This document shows positions 45,401 to 52,859 of a stretch of DNA of 64,000 nucleotides, one piece after another. This DNA comes from Tepidisphaera sp. Its GTDB lineage: Bacteria > Planctomycetota > Phycisphaerae > Phycisphaerales > UBA1924. The position numbers and the translations under genes are program-made. Below the pieces are notes generated by a model that saw only the letters and a program-made list of their open reading frames with translations, searched no databases and was not told where the DNA came from. Position 1 is the first letter of the stretch. The number at the start of each line of letters is the position of its first letter. Location of the stretch: assembly GCA_016124375.1 (NCBI GenBank), contig WGNV01000001.1:372001-436000 (forward strand). The letters are read 5' to 3'.

Positions 45401-46053
45401 GCCGCCCATTCGGGCCCGGCGGGCACGGTGCCGCCCTTGGGACCACCCCGGAAGACGACCAGGCGGTGGAGCAGATCGGCGAGGCTGCGCTGGTCGTCGG
45501 CGTTGCTTTCATCGAGCGGGCGGCGGTCGGGCTCGGGGTCGATCAGGAAGACGCGGGCCTGGTTGAGGTCGTTGCCCGGGGCGTCGATCAGCACGTTGCT
45601 GGGCTTGAGGTCGCCGTGCCCGCGTCCGCCGCGGGCCTGGCGGGCGGCGTCGAGCGCGGCCGCCACCGCCACCACCAGGCGGACTACTTCGGGCGGGCTC
45701 ATGTCGCGCCGGGAATCGATGAGCTTGTAGGCGGTGAGGTCGTAGAGATCGGTGGCGTAGTAGGCGTGGGAGGGGGTGCGCCCGAAGTCGTGGATCGGGG
45801 CCCAGCCATCGGGGGCGGCCTTGGCCAGTTCCTGCTGGATCTTGGCGGTCTCGAGGAATGCCTTGGCCCGGGCCTCGACCAGGTCGACGTCGGCCAGGTC
45901 GTCGATGGTGAGCATGCCCGCGGCGGTGGTCTGGAAGGTCTTGACCACGAACTTGGGCGGGCCGTCATCGCCCGGAGCGCGCGCGGAATAGACCGTGAAC
46001 GGGCCGCTGGAGGCCAGTTCACTTACGGTTTCGAAACGCCCGAACCCCGGCAT
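42415..46053 (-). CDS. Kinase-like domain / transmembrane helix / FGE-fold fusion, 1212 aa
   Basis: The N-terminal 250 residues form a Ser/Thr-kinase-like domain. The glycine-rich loop is degenerate (ELASSGPFTVYSA), but the beta-3 lysine (FVVKTF), a catalytic loop HGDLKPSNVL and an Asp in LIDPEPD at the DFG position remain; FG is replaced by PE. It may be an atypical kinase or a pseudokinase. One transmembrane helix follows at about 263-288 (KKLLIGALAGVVLLGGAAGAW), then about 600 helical residues. An FGE/SUMF1-type domain (about 880-1200) has TTEMTVGLFAQLM, GCRLPTPDEWKLAA, DLVGNVAEYV and GYSDVGFRLAFS, without C-terminal catalytic cysteines. The architecture recalls PpkA-type T6SS kinases, but the sensor differs. 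The ectodomain is paralogous to that of the TagF-like fusion at 30121-33912. The ATG is at 46053. Confidence 0.85.
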   Translation of the reverse strand: MPGFGRFETVSELASSGPFTVYSARAPGDDGPPKFVVKTFQTTAAGMLTIDDLADVDLVEARAKAFLETAKIQQELAKAAPDGWAPIHDFGRTPSHAYYATDLYDLTAYKLIDSRRDMSPPEVVRLVVAVAAALDAARQARGGRGHGDLKPSNVLIDAPGNDLNQARVFLIDPEPDRRPLDESNADDQRSLADLLHRLVVFRGGPKGGTVPAGPEWAALGKPGEVLRSTCEWLLNPDAGAAPPSTDEIRQRLAPAMVVEKRGGNKKLLIGALAGVVLLGGAAGAWFVLNPPQKKTEDPQHTTNTGGNEDTPIALVEGQNPTDSLNKLIDRYVNQPTKRLLDLEPKVEGDKDALDIIQKLRDQIGGWKTTATDLTDRAAKAWAPIETPQGPNGPDQEAAQKAKEAQIAQQKAITEEFKHLEEQVRGAGVAKSIDAIVDDSLSRLIAYVKDKIDHLDSVGLTQPAARDKLKASLEATLKWLNSPVFDRSSGKFWATYQPQIARLEDYLKTVESGVPAPAPLASPAGSQVDVAGMNAQLASARDGAMAKLISEVGETGQVKDPSEAKAEIDGARQGLEQARADMQSTIDRAVDLERLLGLGYAMDEAGGLASNPKATIASLRQELTQRPDIQRQAVAKVLARVDEIERVAKLSKAPDLIAIIKGSTEPSQLLAAWNALPDAGYPKTVAELADAADLYSTRVAAGLKAIPDDTRRQNLLAAARAPLTRMWIGLAKSDSVSDPGTLAKLFDAMDGCGIAASDLGSKVGPFMAFNYARMKALPADIEKVRQQSPADPKAQVAAIADVLKKFWQRPECAPFKSNKAQAELVRKLQRYEEGKGSVDFATVGPGAQGWQAATPDDEGVRVTYSKGGSSLTFLRITPEDASAATYLATTEMTVGLFAQLMPAADAPKLMTAQRRESAPDDRREGPRTWEWENNSIVPASVPPDQRANKAGNWAMAWGNGWFALRDPAMRDQGIPAYPATLKLPDPPTPQTPINYVGPAPALLAARAAGCRLPTPDEWKLAASAANPADANRRGPEYAEELTYVATEIPKLLAGRNIISAGRPNGQIYQIPGPPPPWQQDNQLAANTADGWLWFRPEQDSQAFSDLVGNVAEYVLDDAGGSGNAPASASGVDEYLKSVRDKVFVIGASALSPPTIAPDAPQPVRYVSAGNGYSDVGFRLAFSAEGGGGAGKPAERLLALLGKAPYLTAKDAGQ

Positions 46054-46087
46054 GCGCGGCCCCCGGTCAGACTCCCAAGGGAGCGAC

Positions 46088-46627
46088 TTACTCCTTGACG
46101 GGCTTCATCGGCGTCGCGACGTCGACCCCGCTCTTGCGGATGAAGATATCGATCTTGGTGCGATCGTCGAAACGGTCGGTGGTCATCGGCACCTCGATCT
46201 TGCGGGCATCGACCCCGCCACCGGGCTGCATGGTGCGGGCGTTGGCCAGCACGAAGACCTTCATGACGCCGGCCTTGGCCCATTCGTCCCAGATCGGGTC
46301 GTTCTTGGTGATGGTCTGGGGCTTGTCGCTGTTGGCGTCAAAGGAGAGCTGGCGGGCGAAGGGGGCGAAATCATGACGCAGGCTGTCGGACCCGCTGAAG
46401 TACTGATCGACCGAGTAGCTCTGCCAGCGGCTGACATCGGCGGGCTTGACGCCCACGACGTCGACCTTGACCGGGGGCAGCGTCGAGCCCTCGCGCAGGC
46501 TGGAATCGGGCGTCACGACCACGTCGTAGTGCCCCAGGCGCGGGCCGGCGCAGCCGACCATGAGCCCCGCCAGACCGACAGCCAGAGTTGTCCCGATGGT
46601 GTTGCGCATCGCCGTCATCACGAGCAT
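46088..46627 (-). CDS. TssJ-like outer-membrane lipoprotein of the T6SS
   Basis: The 179-aa product has a lipoprotein signal (TLAVGLAGLMVGC, Cys near 26) and a mature part of about 155 residues rich in predicted beta strands (HYDVVVTPDSSL, PVKVDVVGVKPADVSRW, MKVFVLANARTM, KIDIFIRKSGVD). Size, lipidation and position in the membrane-complex part of the locus fit TssJ, which tethers TssM to the outer membrane. Sequence similarity to classical TssJ is weak, so I call it a candidate and give no symbol. The start is an ATG at 46627; in-frame ATGs at 46618 and 46609 are possible. It lies 34 bp upstream of the kinase-like gene. Confidence 0.65.
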   Translation of the reverse strand: MLVMTAMRNTIGTTLAVGLAGLMVGCAGPRLGHYDVVVTPDSSLREGSTLPPVKVDVVGVKPADVSRWQSYSVDQYFSGSDSLRHDFAPFARQLSFDANSDKPQTITKNDPIWDEWAKAGVMKVFVLANARTMQPGGGVDARKIEVPMTTDRFDDRTKIDIFIRKSGVDVATPMKPVKE

Positions 46628-46669
46628 GATCCTTCCTGGACGCGTGACCGTCCGAACCCCGGGGCGGCG

Positions 46670-48628
46670 CTAACGCCCCCCCATGCAATCCTTCACCACC
46701 CCGCGGATTTCGCTGTTGAGTGCGAAGTCCGCCACGATCAGCGTGCGGCACGCTGTCAAAAGAGCGTACAAGTCATCCAGCAGCCCGTCAAAGACCTTGT
46801 GCTGCCCGCCCGGGGGCGCGTCGCCGAAATCCCTGCAGCGGCTATCGGGCCCCAGGCCCGAGAAGCAGCGGATGATGGCGGCCAGGGTCTGGTACCAGAG
46901 CTGGGGCGGAATGGCCTCGAAGGCCTCGGCCGCGTTCTGGCACTCGCTGAGAAGGAGCTGCGGGCCCAGGGTGCCGGCCCAGCGTTTTTCGGCCTCGAAG
47001 GCGCGGCCGACGCGGACCCACAGGTCTTCGCCGGTGGAGGCTTCGTTGGCCGCGAGCCCGGCCAGGGTCATGAGCTCATCCAGCGACACGGGCAGGGGGT
47101 TCTTGGCGCCGACCAGCAGGGTGCGGATACCCAGGACGCCCATGGAATAAAGATCGCACGCGCTGCTGAGCATGGGCAGGATGCCGAACTGCACTTCGGG
47201 GATGGGCACGCCCAGGGCCTGCTTGAGGCGGGCGGCGACATCGTCCTTCAGGCGGGTGGGGATGGTGCGGATGCGAACTTCGCCAGGCGCCATCGAGCCC
47301 TTGGCGTCGACGGTGGCGTACTGATCGACGCGGGTGGGGCCCAGGCCGTAGCGCATCCACAGCAGATCGTTCTTGCCGGGAATGACTCGCTCCTGGGTCT
47401 GGAGCGTGCCTTCGAGGATGGTGCCGCCCGGGCCGTCGTTGACGATGTTGCGCAGGCGCAGCCAGCCCTTGCCCTGCACCTGCTGGCTGACGCCGGCGGG
47501 GGAGTACATGGAGAGCCCGCCGCCACGCCCGGCGACGAAGTACTTGACGTCGGTGCCTTCGACGGGCATCTCAACGCCTTCGCCCGGCTCGACCAGCGCG
47601 ACCTGGTTGCTCCAGAGCAGGGGCGTGGCGCCGAAGGCGCTGCCCAGGCTCACCCGGAAGCTGTTGGCAGTGAGGTTGAGCATCGGGGCCTGGGTGGCGG
47701 CGATGGCATCGCGGGCCGCGGCTGCCGCCCCGGCCAGGGCCATGAGCTTCAGATGCAGCGACTCGACCAGGCGCCCGGAGCGATCGGACGCCGCGAGCAT
47801 GAGCCAGCCCGCGCCGGGGGCCGTGAGGCTCTGCGGCGTATTGAGCGTGCCCTTGGTGCCGGGGGTTTGACCAGCGGCAGCCGCGGCGATGGTCTTGAGT
47901 ACGCCGTCTGCGGGACCGGCATCGCTCTCGATGCCCGCGACGGCATCGACAAACTGTTCGTACGAAAGCGGGTCGAAGCGGACGGCCATCATGAGCCCGC
48001 CCCCGGGGTTGAGGGCGGCCAGGCCCCCCGGCAAGCCCAGCGCCTCGGGGGTTGCCATCTCGACGGGGATGACATCGGACGCGTCGCCAAGGTCGGGCTG
48101 ATAGAGATGCCGCGAAAGCGTCGCGGCGTAGCCAGGCAGGCCTTTCTTGCTCAGGAGCCCCTCGTCTTTGCAGAGCGCCCAGGGGGCGTTGGTCTTCTTG
48201 TCGCGGGCTTCGACGGAGGCGGCGGCCTTGGCGTCCAGGTACACCGGCGCGGGGTTGGCTTGTTCGGCGCCGGTCTGCACGAGCCCGGCGTCAGGGGCCT
48301 GGGCGAGCATCTGGGCCCGCTGCTTCCAGCGTTCATCCAGCACGCGGTTGTTGATGACTTCGCGATACGCGGCCATGGACTGGGCCAGGCCCGAGACATC
48401 CTGCACCCAGATCTCCAGCCACTCGCGCACGCGGCCGGCCCGGTCGGCCAGGGCGCCCAGGTAGACCTTCGCGTCCATGGTTTCGCGCAGGGGCACCAGG
48501 CCGTCTTTGAGCACGGCGCAGACGCGGACCATGCCGGTCTCGCCTGCGAAGACGGGCGCCAATGAATAGCCCGGCGGGCACACCCGCGGGACGTCAGCGA
48601 ATACGAATGACGTTGACGTGACCGTCAC
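46670..48628 (-). CDS. Unknown 652-aa protein, first gene of the T6SS transcription unit
   Basis: I do not recognise a family. The start is a GTG at 48628 with GGAAGGAG six bases upstream. There is no signal peptide and no clear membrane helix. The N-terminal 60 residues look beta-rich (SFVFADVPRVCPPGYSLAPV, TGMVRVCAVLKDGLVPLRE). A helical stretch follows (LADRAGRVREWLEIWVQD). The middle part has Ala/Gly-rich segments and beta motifs (LLWMRYGLGPTRVDQY). The C-terminal third is helical (WVRVGRAFEAEKRWAGTL, WYQTLAAIIRCFSG, LLDDLYALLTACRTLIV). It begins the long minus-strand run and precedes the TssJ-like gene by 42 bp, so membrane-complex regulation or assembly is possible, but this is position-based only. 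Confidence 0.7.
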   Translation of the reverse strand: MTVTSTSFVFADVPRVCPPGYSLAPVFAGETGMVRVCAVLKDGLVPLRETMDAKVYLGALADRAGRVREWLEIWVQDVSGLAQSMAAYREVINNRVLDERWKQRAQMLAQAPDAGLVQTGAEQANPAPVYLDAKAAASVEARDKKTNAPWALCKDEGLLSKKGLPGYAATLSRHLYQPDLGDASDVIPVEMATPEALGLPGGLAALNPGGGLMMAVRFDPLSYEQFVDAVAGIESDAGPADGVLKTIAAAAAGQTPGTKGTLNTPQSLTAPGAGWLMLAASDRSGRLVESLHLKLMALAGAAAAARDAIAATQAPMLNLTANSFRVSLGSAFGATPLLWSNQVALVEPGEGVEMPVEGTDVKYFVAGRGGGLSMYSPAGVSQQVQGKGWLRLRNIVNDGPGGTILEGTLQTQERVIPGKNDLLWMRYGLGPTRVDQYATVDAKGSMAPGEVRIRTIPTRLKDDVAARLKQALGVPIPEVQFGILPMLSSACDLYSMGVLGIRTLLVGAKNPLPVSLDELMTLAGLAANEASTGEDLWVRVGRAFEAEKRWAGTLGPQLLLSECQNAAEAFEAIPPQLWYQTLAAIIRCFSGLGPDSRCRDFGDAPPGGQHKVFDGLLDDLYALLTACRTLIVADFALNSEIRGVVKDCMGGR

Positions 48629-48930
48629 CGGCGACTCCTTCCTCCCTCATCCCCCCAAAGGCTGACCAGTGTAGTAAGCGACGCGGGGGGTTGCAGACAC
48701 ACGCCCGGCGGCGGAAGGAATTCACCACAGAGGCACAGAGACACAGAGAAGCAGGGAAAAAGACAAAGATGCGCCGAGAAAGAAGAGGAGGAGGAGACCG
48801 GAGAAAGAGGATGGCGGGAACTTGAGGTTTGGATGCCGCGGGCCTGGTGGCTTTTTTGAACTCCGGAACTTCGGAACTTCGGAACTCCGGAACTTCGTCT
48901 CTTCGTCTCTTCAGAACTTCGTCTCTTCAC
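48629..48930. other. Intergenic region upstream of the T6SS locus, purine-rich with repeats
   Basis: This 302-bp stretch lies between the livF stop and the first T6SS-locus gene and should hold the promoter of the latter. No gene is seen. From about 48715 to 48830 the plus strand is strongly purine-rich, including CACAGAGGCACAGAGACACA and AGAAGAGGAGGAGGAG. An octamer tandem repeat follows at 48858-48929. I could not place -35/-10 elements with confidence. Confidence 0.6.
48858..48929. repeat. Tandem 8-bp repeat, nine units
   Basis: Nine successive octamers read GAACTCCG, GAACTTCG, GAACTTCG, GAACTCCG, GAACTTCG, TCTCTTCG, TCTCTTCA, GAACTTCG and TCTCTTCA. Two unit types alternate with single-base variants. 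The array ends one base before the livF stop codon, so the livF message would carry it at its very start of 3' UTR. It is too short and spacerless to be CRISPR. Confidence 0.85.
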
Positions 48931-49636
<706 letters not shown>

Positions 49637-49644
<8 letters not shown>

Positions 49645-50449
49645 GGGCGGCCTCCGGCTTCTGGTCGCCCTCTTCGCCCGTGTCGCCCGTGCCCAGGTAC
49701 GCCTCGATCACCTTGGGGTTGGCCTGGATCTCCTGGGGCGTCCCCTCAGCGATGGTCTTGCCATAGTCGAGCACCGTAATCCGCTCGCAGATCTCCATCA
49801 CCAGGCCCATGTCGTGCTCGATGAGGAGGATCGCGGTCTTGAACTCATCGCGCACGCGCCGGATCAGATCTCGCAGTTCCTTCTTCTCCTGCGGGTTCAT
49901 GCCGGCGGCTGGCTCGTCGAGCAGCAGCACCTTGGGGTTGGTCGCCAGGGCCCGCGCGATCTCGAGGCGGCGCTGGTCGCCATAGGGCAGGTTCTTGCCC
50001 TGCTCCTCGGCCCGGTCGGCCAGGTCAAAGAGCGCCAGCAGCTCGCGGGCCTTGGCGTCGATCTCCGCTTCCTCGGCGTACGACGCGGGGGTGCGTAGCA
50101 CGCTAGCCCACATGCCGTGCTTCACGCGCACATGCCGAGCCAACTTGACGTTATCCAACACGCTCAGCTCGCCGAACAGGCGAATGTTCTGGAAGGTGCG
50201 GGCCATGCCCTGCGCGGCGATCCGGCTGGGCCGGATGCCCGCGATCGAGCGCCCCGCCAGCGTGATCTTGCCCTCGTCGGGCGTGTAGACGCCCGTGAGC
50301 AGGTTGAAGACGGTGGTCTTGCCCGCGCCGTTGGGGCCGATGAGGCCTTTGAGATCGCCCCCTTGGAGCGACACGCCGAAGCCCTGCACGGCTTTGAGGC
50401 CGCCAAAGGACTTGCAGACGCCGGAGGCGTGCAGCACCGGATCGCTCAC
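49637..50449 (-). CDS. livG: LivG-type ATPase of a branched-chain amino-acid ABC transporter
   Basis: This is the second ATPase of the transporter. I start it at the GTG at 50449 (VSDPVLHASGVCKSFGG, 270 aa), where GTGA overlaps the livM stop; longer frames run into livM. Walker A GPNGAGKTT is near residue 35. LivG-specific segments are GMARTFQNIRLFGELSVLDNV, the signature region LPYGDQRRLEIARAL and Walker B LLLDEPAAGMNPQEK. IEHDMGLVMEICERITVLD follows. Overlaps at both ends indicate tight translational coupling within livHMGF. Confidence 0.93.
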
Positions 50450-51603
50450 GGCGTTCCCCGCCTTCCGATGCGGGCGATGGCGCGCCAGGTGCGCTTCTCC
50501 CAGATCTCGCGCACGCCCAGCAGCCCCTCGGGCCTCACCAGCATCATCAGGATGAGAGCGGTGGCGTAGGCGACCATGCGGTATTCGGCGACGTTGCGGA
50601 GCAGTTCGGGGAGGATGGTGAGGATGATGGCGGCGAAGAAGGCGCCGCTGATGCTGCCCATGCCCCCCAGCACCACCATGATGATGATGTCGAAACTCTT
50701 GGCAAAGCCCAGTTCGCCGGCGTTGAGTTGGACGCCCACAGTGTGGGCAAAGAGCGCCCCCGCGCACCCGGCGAAGAACGCCGAGATGGTGAACGCCCGC
50801 ACCTTGTAGCGGGTGGTATCGACGCCCATGGCTTCCGACGCGATTTCGTCCTCGCGGATCGAGAGGAACGCACGCCCATAGGTGCTGGCTTTGATGCGAT
50901 AGGCGACGAGGATGGTGAGAGCCGCGAAGAGCCAGGCCCAGAAGAGGCTGGTGTACGAGGGCAACCCGCTGAACCCGAGCGCCCCGCCCAGGTACTTGGG
51001 CAGTTCCCACGCCGGGGTCTGCGCGATGGTGTCGGGGTCGTAGAGGGTGTCGGTGGTCTGTGTCTGAATCAGCACGCGCACGATCTCGCCGAAGCCCAGG
51101 GTGACGATGGCGAGGTAGTCACCCTTCAAGCGCAGGCTGGGCAGGCCGACCAGGTATCCACACCCCGCGGCCACCAACCCCCCCGCGAAGATGCTGCCCA
51201 GGAACAGCCCGTCGCCCTTGGTGAAGAGCCCGCTGCCCGCGCCGGTGCTGGTGCTCAGCATGCCCGCCGCCAGGTCCGGGCTGCCGAACAGGCGATACGA
51301 CCCGTAGTACGTGATTCCCGCGGCGACATACCCCCCCACCGCCATGAACGCCGCGTGCCCGATGCTGAACTGGCCCGTAAACCCGTTCACCATCGTCAGC
51401 GATACCGCGAGGATGGCGTTGGTGCCGATGTCCAGGAGCAACTTGGCCGCGAAGTCCTGGCCCATGCGAACCAGCAGCGGGCCGACGACCAGTTGCATGA
51501 CGATCGCCAGCACCAGGCACCCGAGCACAGGCGCCCACGCGCGCACGATGGCTGCGGGCGTGGAGGGCCGATGCAAACCGGGTTGGAGATTCGCTCCGCT
51601 CAC
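50446..51603 (-). CDS. livM: LivM-type permease of a branched-chain amino-acid ABC transporter
   Basis: This is an inner-membrane permease of 385 aa with about eight to nine predicted helices. Family features include GFTGQFSIGHAAFMAVGGYVA, LRLKGDYLAIVTLGFGEIVRV, the cytoplasmic coupling loop RAFLSIREDEIASEAMGVD and ARGYRMVAYATALILMMLVR-like C-terminal helices (seen as EYRMVAYATALILMMLVRP). The GTG start at 51603 overlaps the livH stop as GTGA and has GGAGAAGGT just upstream. It pairs with LivH to form the channel. Confidence 0.92.
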   Translation of the reverse strand: MSGANLQPGLHRPSTPAAIVRAWAPVLGCLVLAIVMQLVVGPLLVRMGQDFAAKLLLDIGTNAILAVSLTMVNGFTGQFSIGHAAFMAVGGYVAAGITYYGSYRLFGSPDLAAGMLSTSTGAGSGLFTKGDGLFLGSIFAGGLVAAGCGYLVGLPSLRLKGDYLAIVTLGFGEIVRVLIQTQTTDTLYDPDTIAQTPAWELPKYLGGALGFSGLPSYTSLFWAWLFAALTILVAYRIKASTYGRAFLSIREDEIASEAMGVDTTRYKVRAFTISAFFAGCAGALFAHTVGVQLNAGELGFAKSFDIIIMVVLGGMGSISGAFFAAIILTILPELLRNVAEYRMVAYATALILMMLVRPEGLLGVREIWEKRTWRAIARIGRRGTP

Positions 51604-52754
51604 ACCTTCTCCACCGTCGCCTTGCCCAGCAGCCCGCCCGGGCGCACCAACAGCACGGCGATCAGAATGCCAAACACGTAAATGTCCACGACGGACGGCG
51701 ACTGATACGCCTTGACGAACATCTCGGCGAGGCCGATCAATAGCCCCCCCAGCATGGCGCCGCGGATGTTGCCGATGCCCCCGACGACCGCCGCCACGAA
51801 CGCCTTAAGCCCCAGCAGCACCCACACAGCCGCGGCTGTCTGGCCCAGGCCGGGGTACTTCTGGCTATACAGGAACCCCGCGGCCGCGGCCAGCATCGCG
51901 CCCAGCACGAACGTGAAACTCACCACCTTGTCGACGGGAATGCCCATCAGGGCGGCATTGCGCTCGCTGAAACTCACCGCCCGCATGGCCCGCCCCAACT
52001 TGCTGTGGAAGACCAGGCGATCAAGGCCCACCATGAGCGCGATCGACGTTCCCGCGGCGATCACGTCAAGCAAACGCACCCGAACCGGCTGCACCAGCCA
52101 CTCGCCCGGATTCGCCCCGGGCGTGCCCGCGAAGTTGAACAGCACCTTGTCGGGCAGCAACTGGGGCATGCCCTGCGGGCGGGTGCCGAACATCCAATCA
52201 AGCTGCCCCAGGTTCTGCAGGAAGAGGCTCACCCCGATGGCGGTGATGAGCACGTTGAGTCGCGGGGCATTACGAAGCGGCTTGTACGCGAGGCGCTCGA
52301 GGGCGAAGCCGACGACGCCGCAGGTGAGCATCGAGCAGACCAGAATCACCCCGCCCGCGATGATGTCGAAGCCGTTCTGATGCAGCAGACGCGCCAGCAG
52401 CACCAGCAACACCGCGACCCAGCCCCACCCGCTGACCAGCCAGAGTGTGTACGCCGCGGGCGCGATGCGTTTGCGTCGCCAGTAGGTGAAGCCCGCGACC
52501 AGGCCCCCCGCGACCGCGATGCCCACGAGCAGAAGGAGCACCCAGGTGGCCATGTGGGTGGGTTGGCCATCGGGCCAGCCGGCGCACAGGGCGACGGTGT
52601 ACGACATCCAGGCGCCAAGCACGAAGACATCGCTGTGGGCGAAGTTGATGAACTTCAGGATGCCGTAGACCATGGTGTAGCCCAGCGCGATGAGCGCGTA
52701 CAGGCTTCCGACGGCCAGTCCATCCATCAGGGTTTGAATCAGCTTCTCGGTCAC
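51600..52754 (-). CDS. livH: LivH-type permease with an enlarged N-terminal region
   Basis: This is the second permease subunit. Family motifs are present: LAVGSLYALIALGYTMVYG, INFAHSDVFVLGAW, LNVLITAIGVSLFLQN, RAMRAVSFSERNAALMGI and AAVVGGIGNIRGAMLGGLLIG. At 384 aa it is about 80-90 residues longer than usual. The extra length lies at about residues 58-140 and holds additional hydrophobic segments (ATWVLLLLVGIAVAGGLV, GWVAVLLVLLARLL) before the conserved central helices. The start is a GTG at 52754, preceded by a pyrimidine-rich stretch rather than a Shine-Dalgarno, so initiation may be inefficient or leaderless. It is the first gene of the liv unit. Confidence 0.9.
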   Translation of the reverse strand: MTEKLIQTLMDGLAVGSLYALIALGYTMVYGILKFINFAHSDVFVLGAWMSYTVALCAGWPDGQPTHMATWVLLLLVGIAVAGGLVAGFTYWRRKRIAPAAYTLWLVSGWGWVAVLLVLLARLLHQNGFDIIAGGVILVCSMLTCGVVGFALERLAYKPLRNAPRLNVLITAIGVSLFLQNLGQLDWMFGTRPQGMPQLLPDKVLFNFAGTPGANPGEWLVQPVRVRLLDVIAAGTSIALMVGLDRLVFHSKLGRAMRAVSFSERNAALMGIPVDKVVSFTFVLGAMLAAAAGFLYSQKYPGLGQTAAAVWVLLGLKAFVAAVVGGIGNIRGAMLGGLLIGLAEMFVKAYQSPSVVDIYVFGILIAVLLVRPGGLLGKATVEKV

Positions 52755-52859
52755 GGGGAGGGGGATGGTACCAACTCGGGGGCCCGGGATCAGCCCCGAG
52801 CGTGGTTTCGCGACCGAGCCTCCTGGCGGCCGGTGGGGAGGCCGAGCCGCCCGCTCGGG

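Noticed and set aside
48858-48929. CRISPR array suggested by the octamer tract
   Set aside because: The repeats are 8 bp and directly adjacent without spacers.
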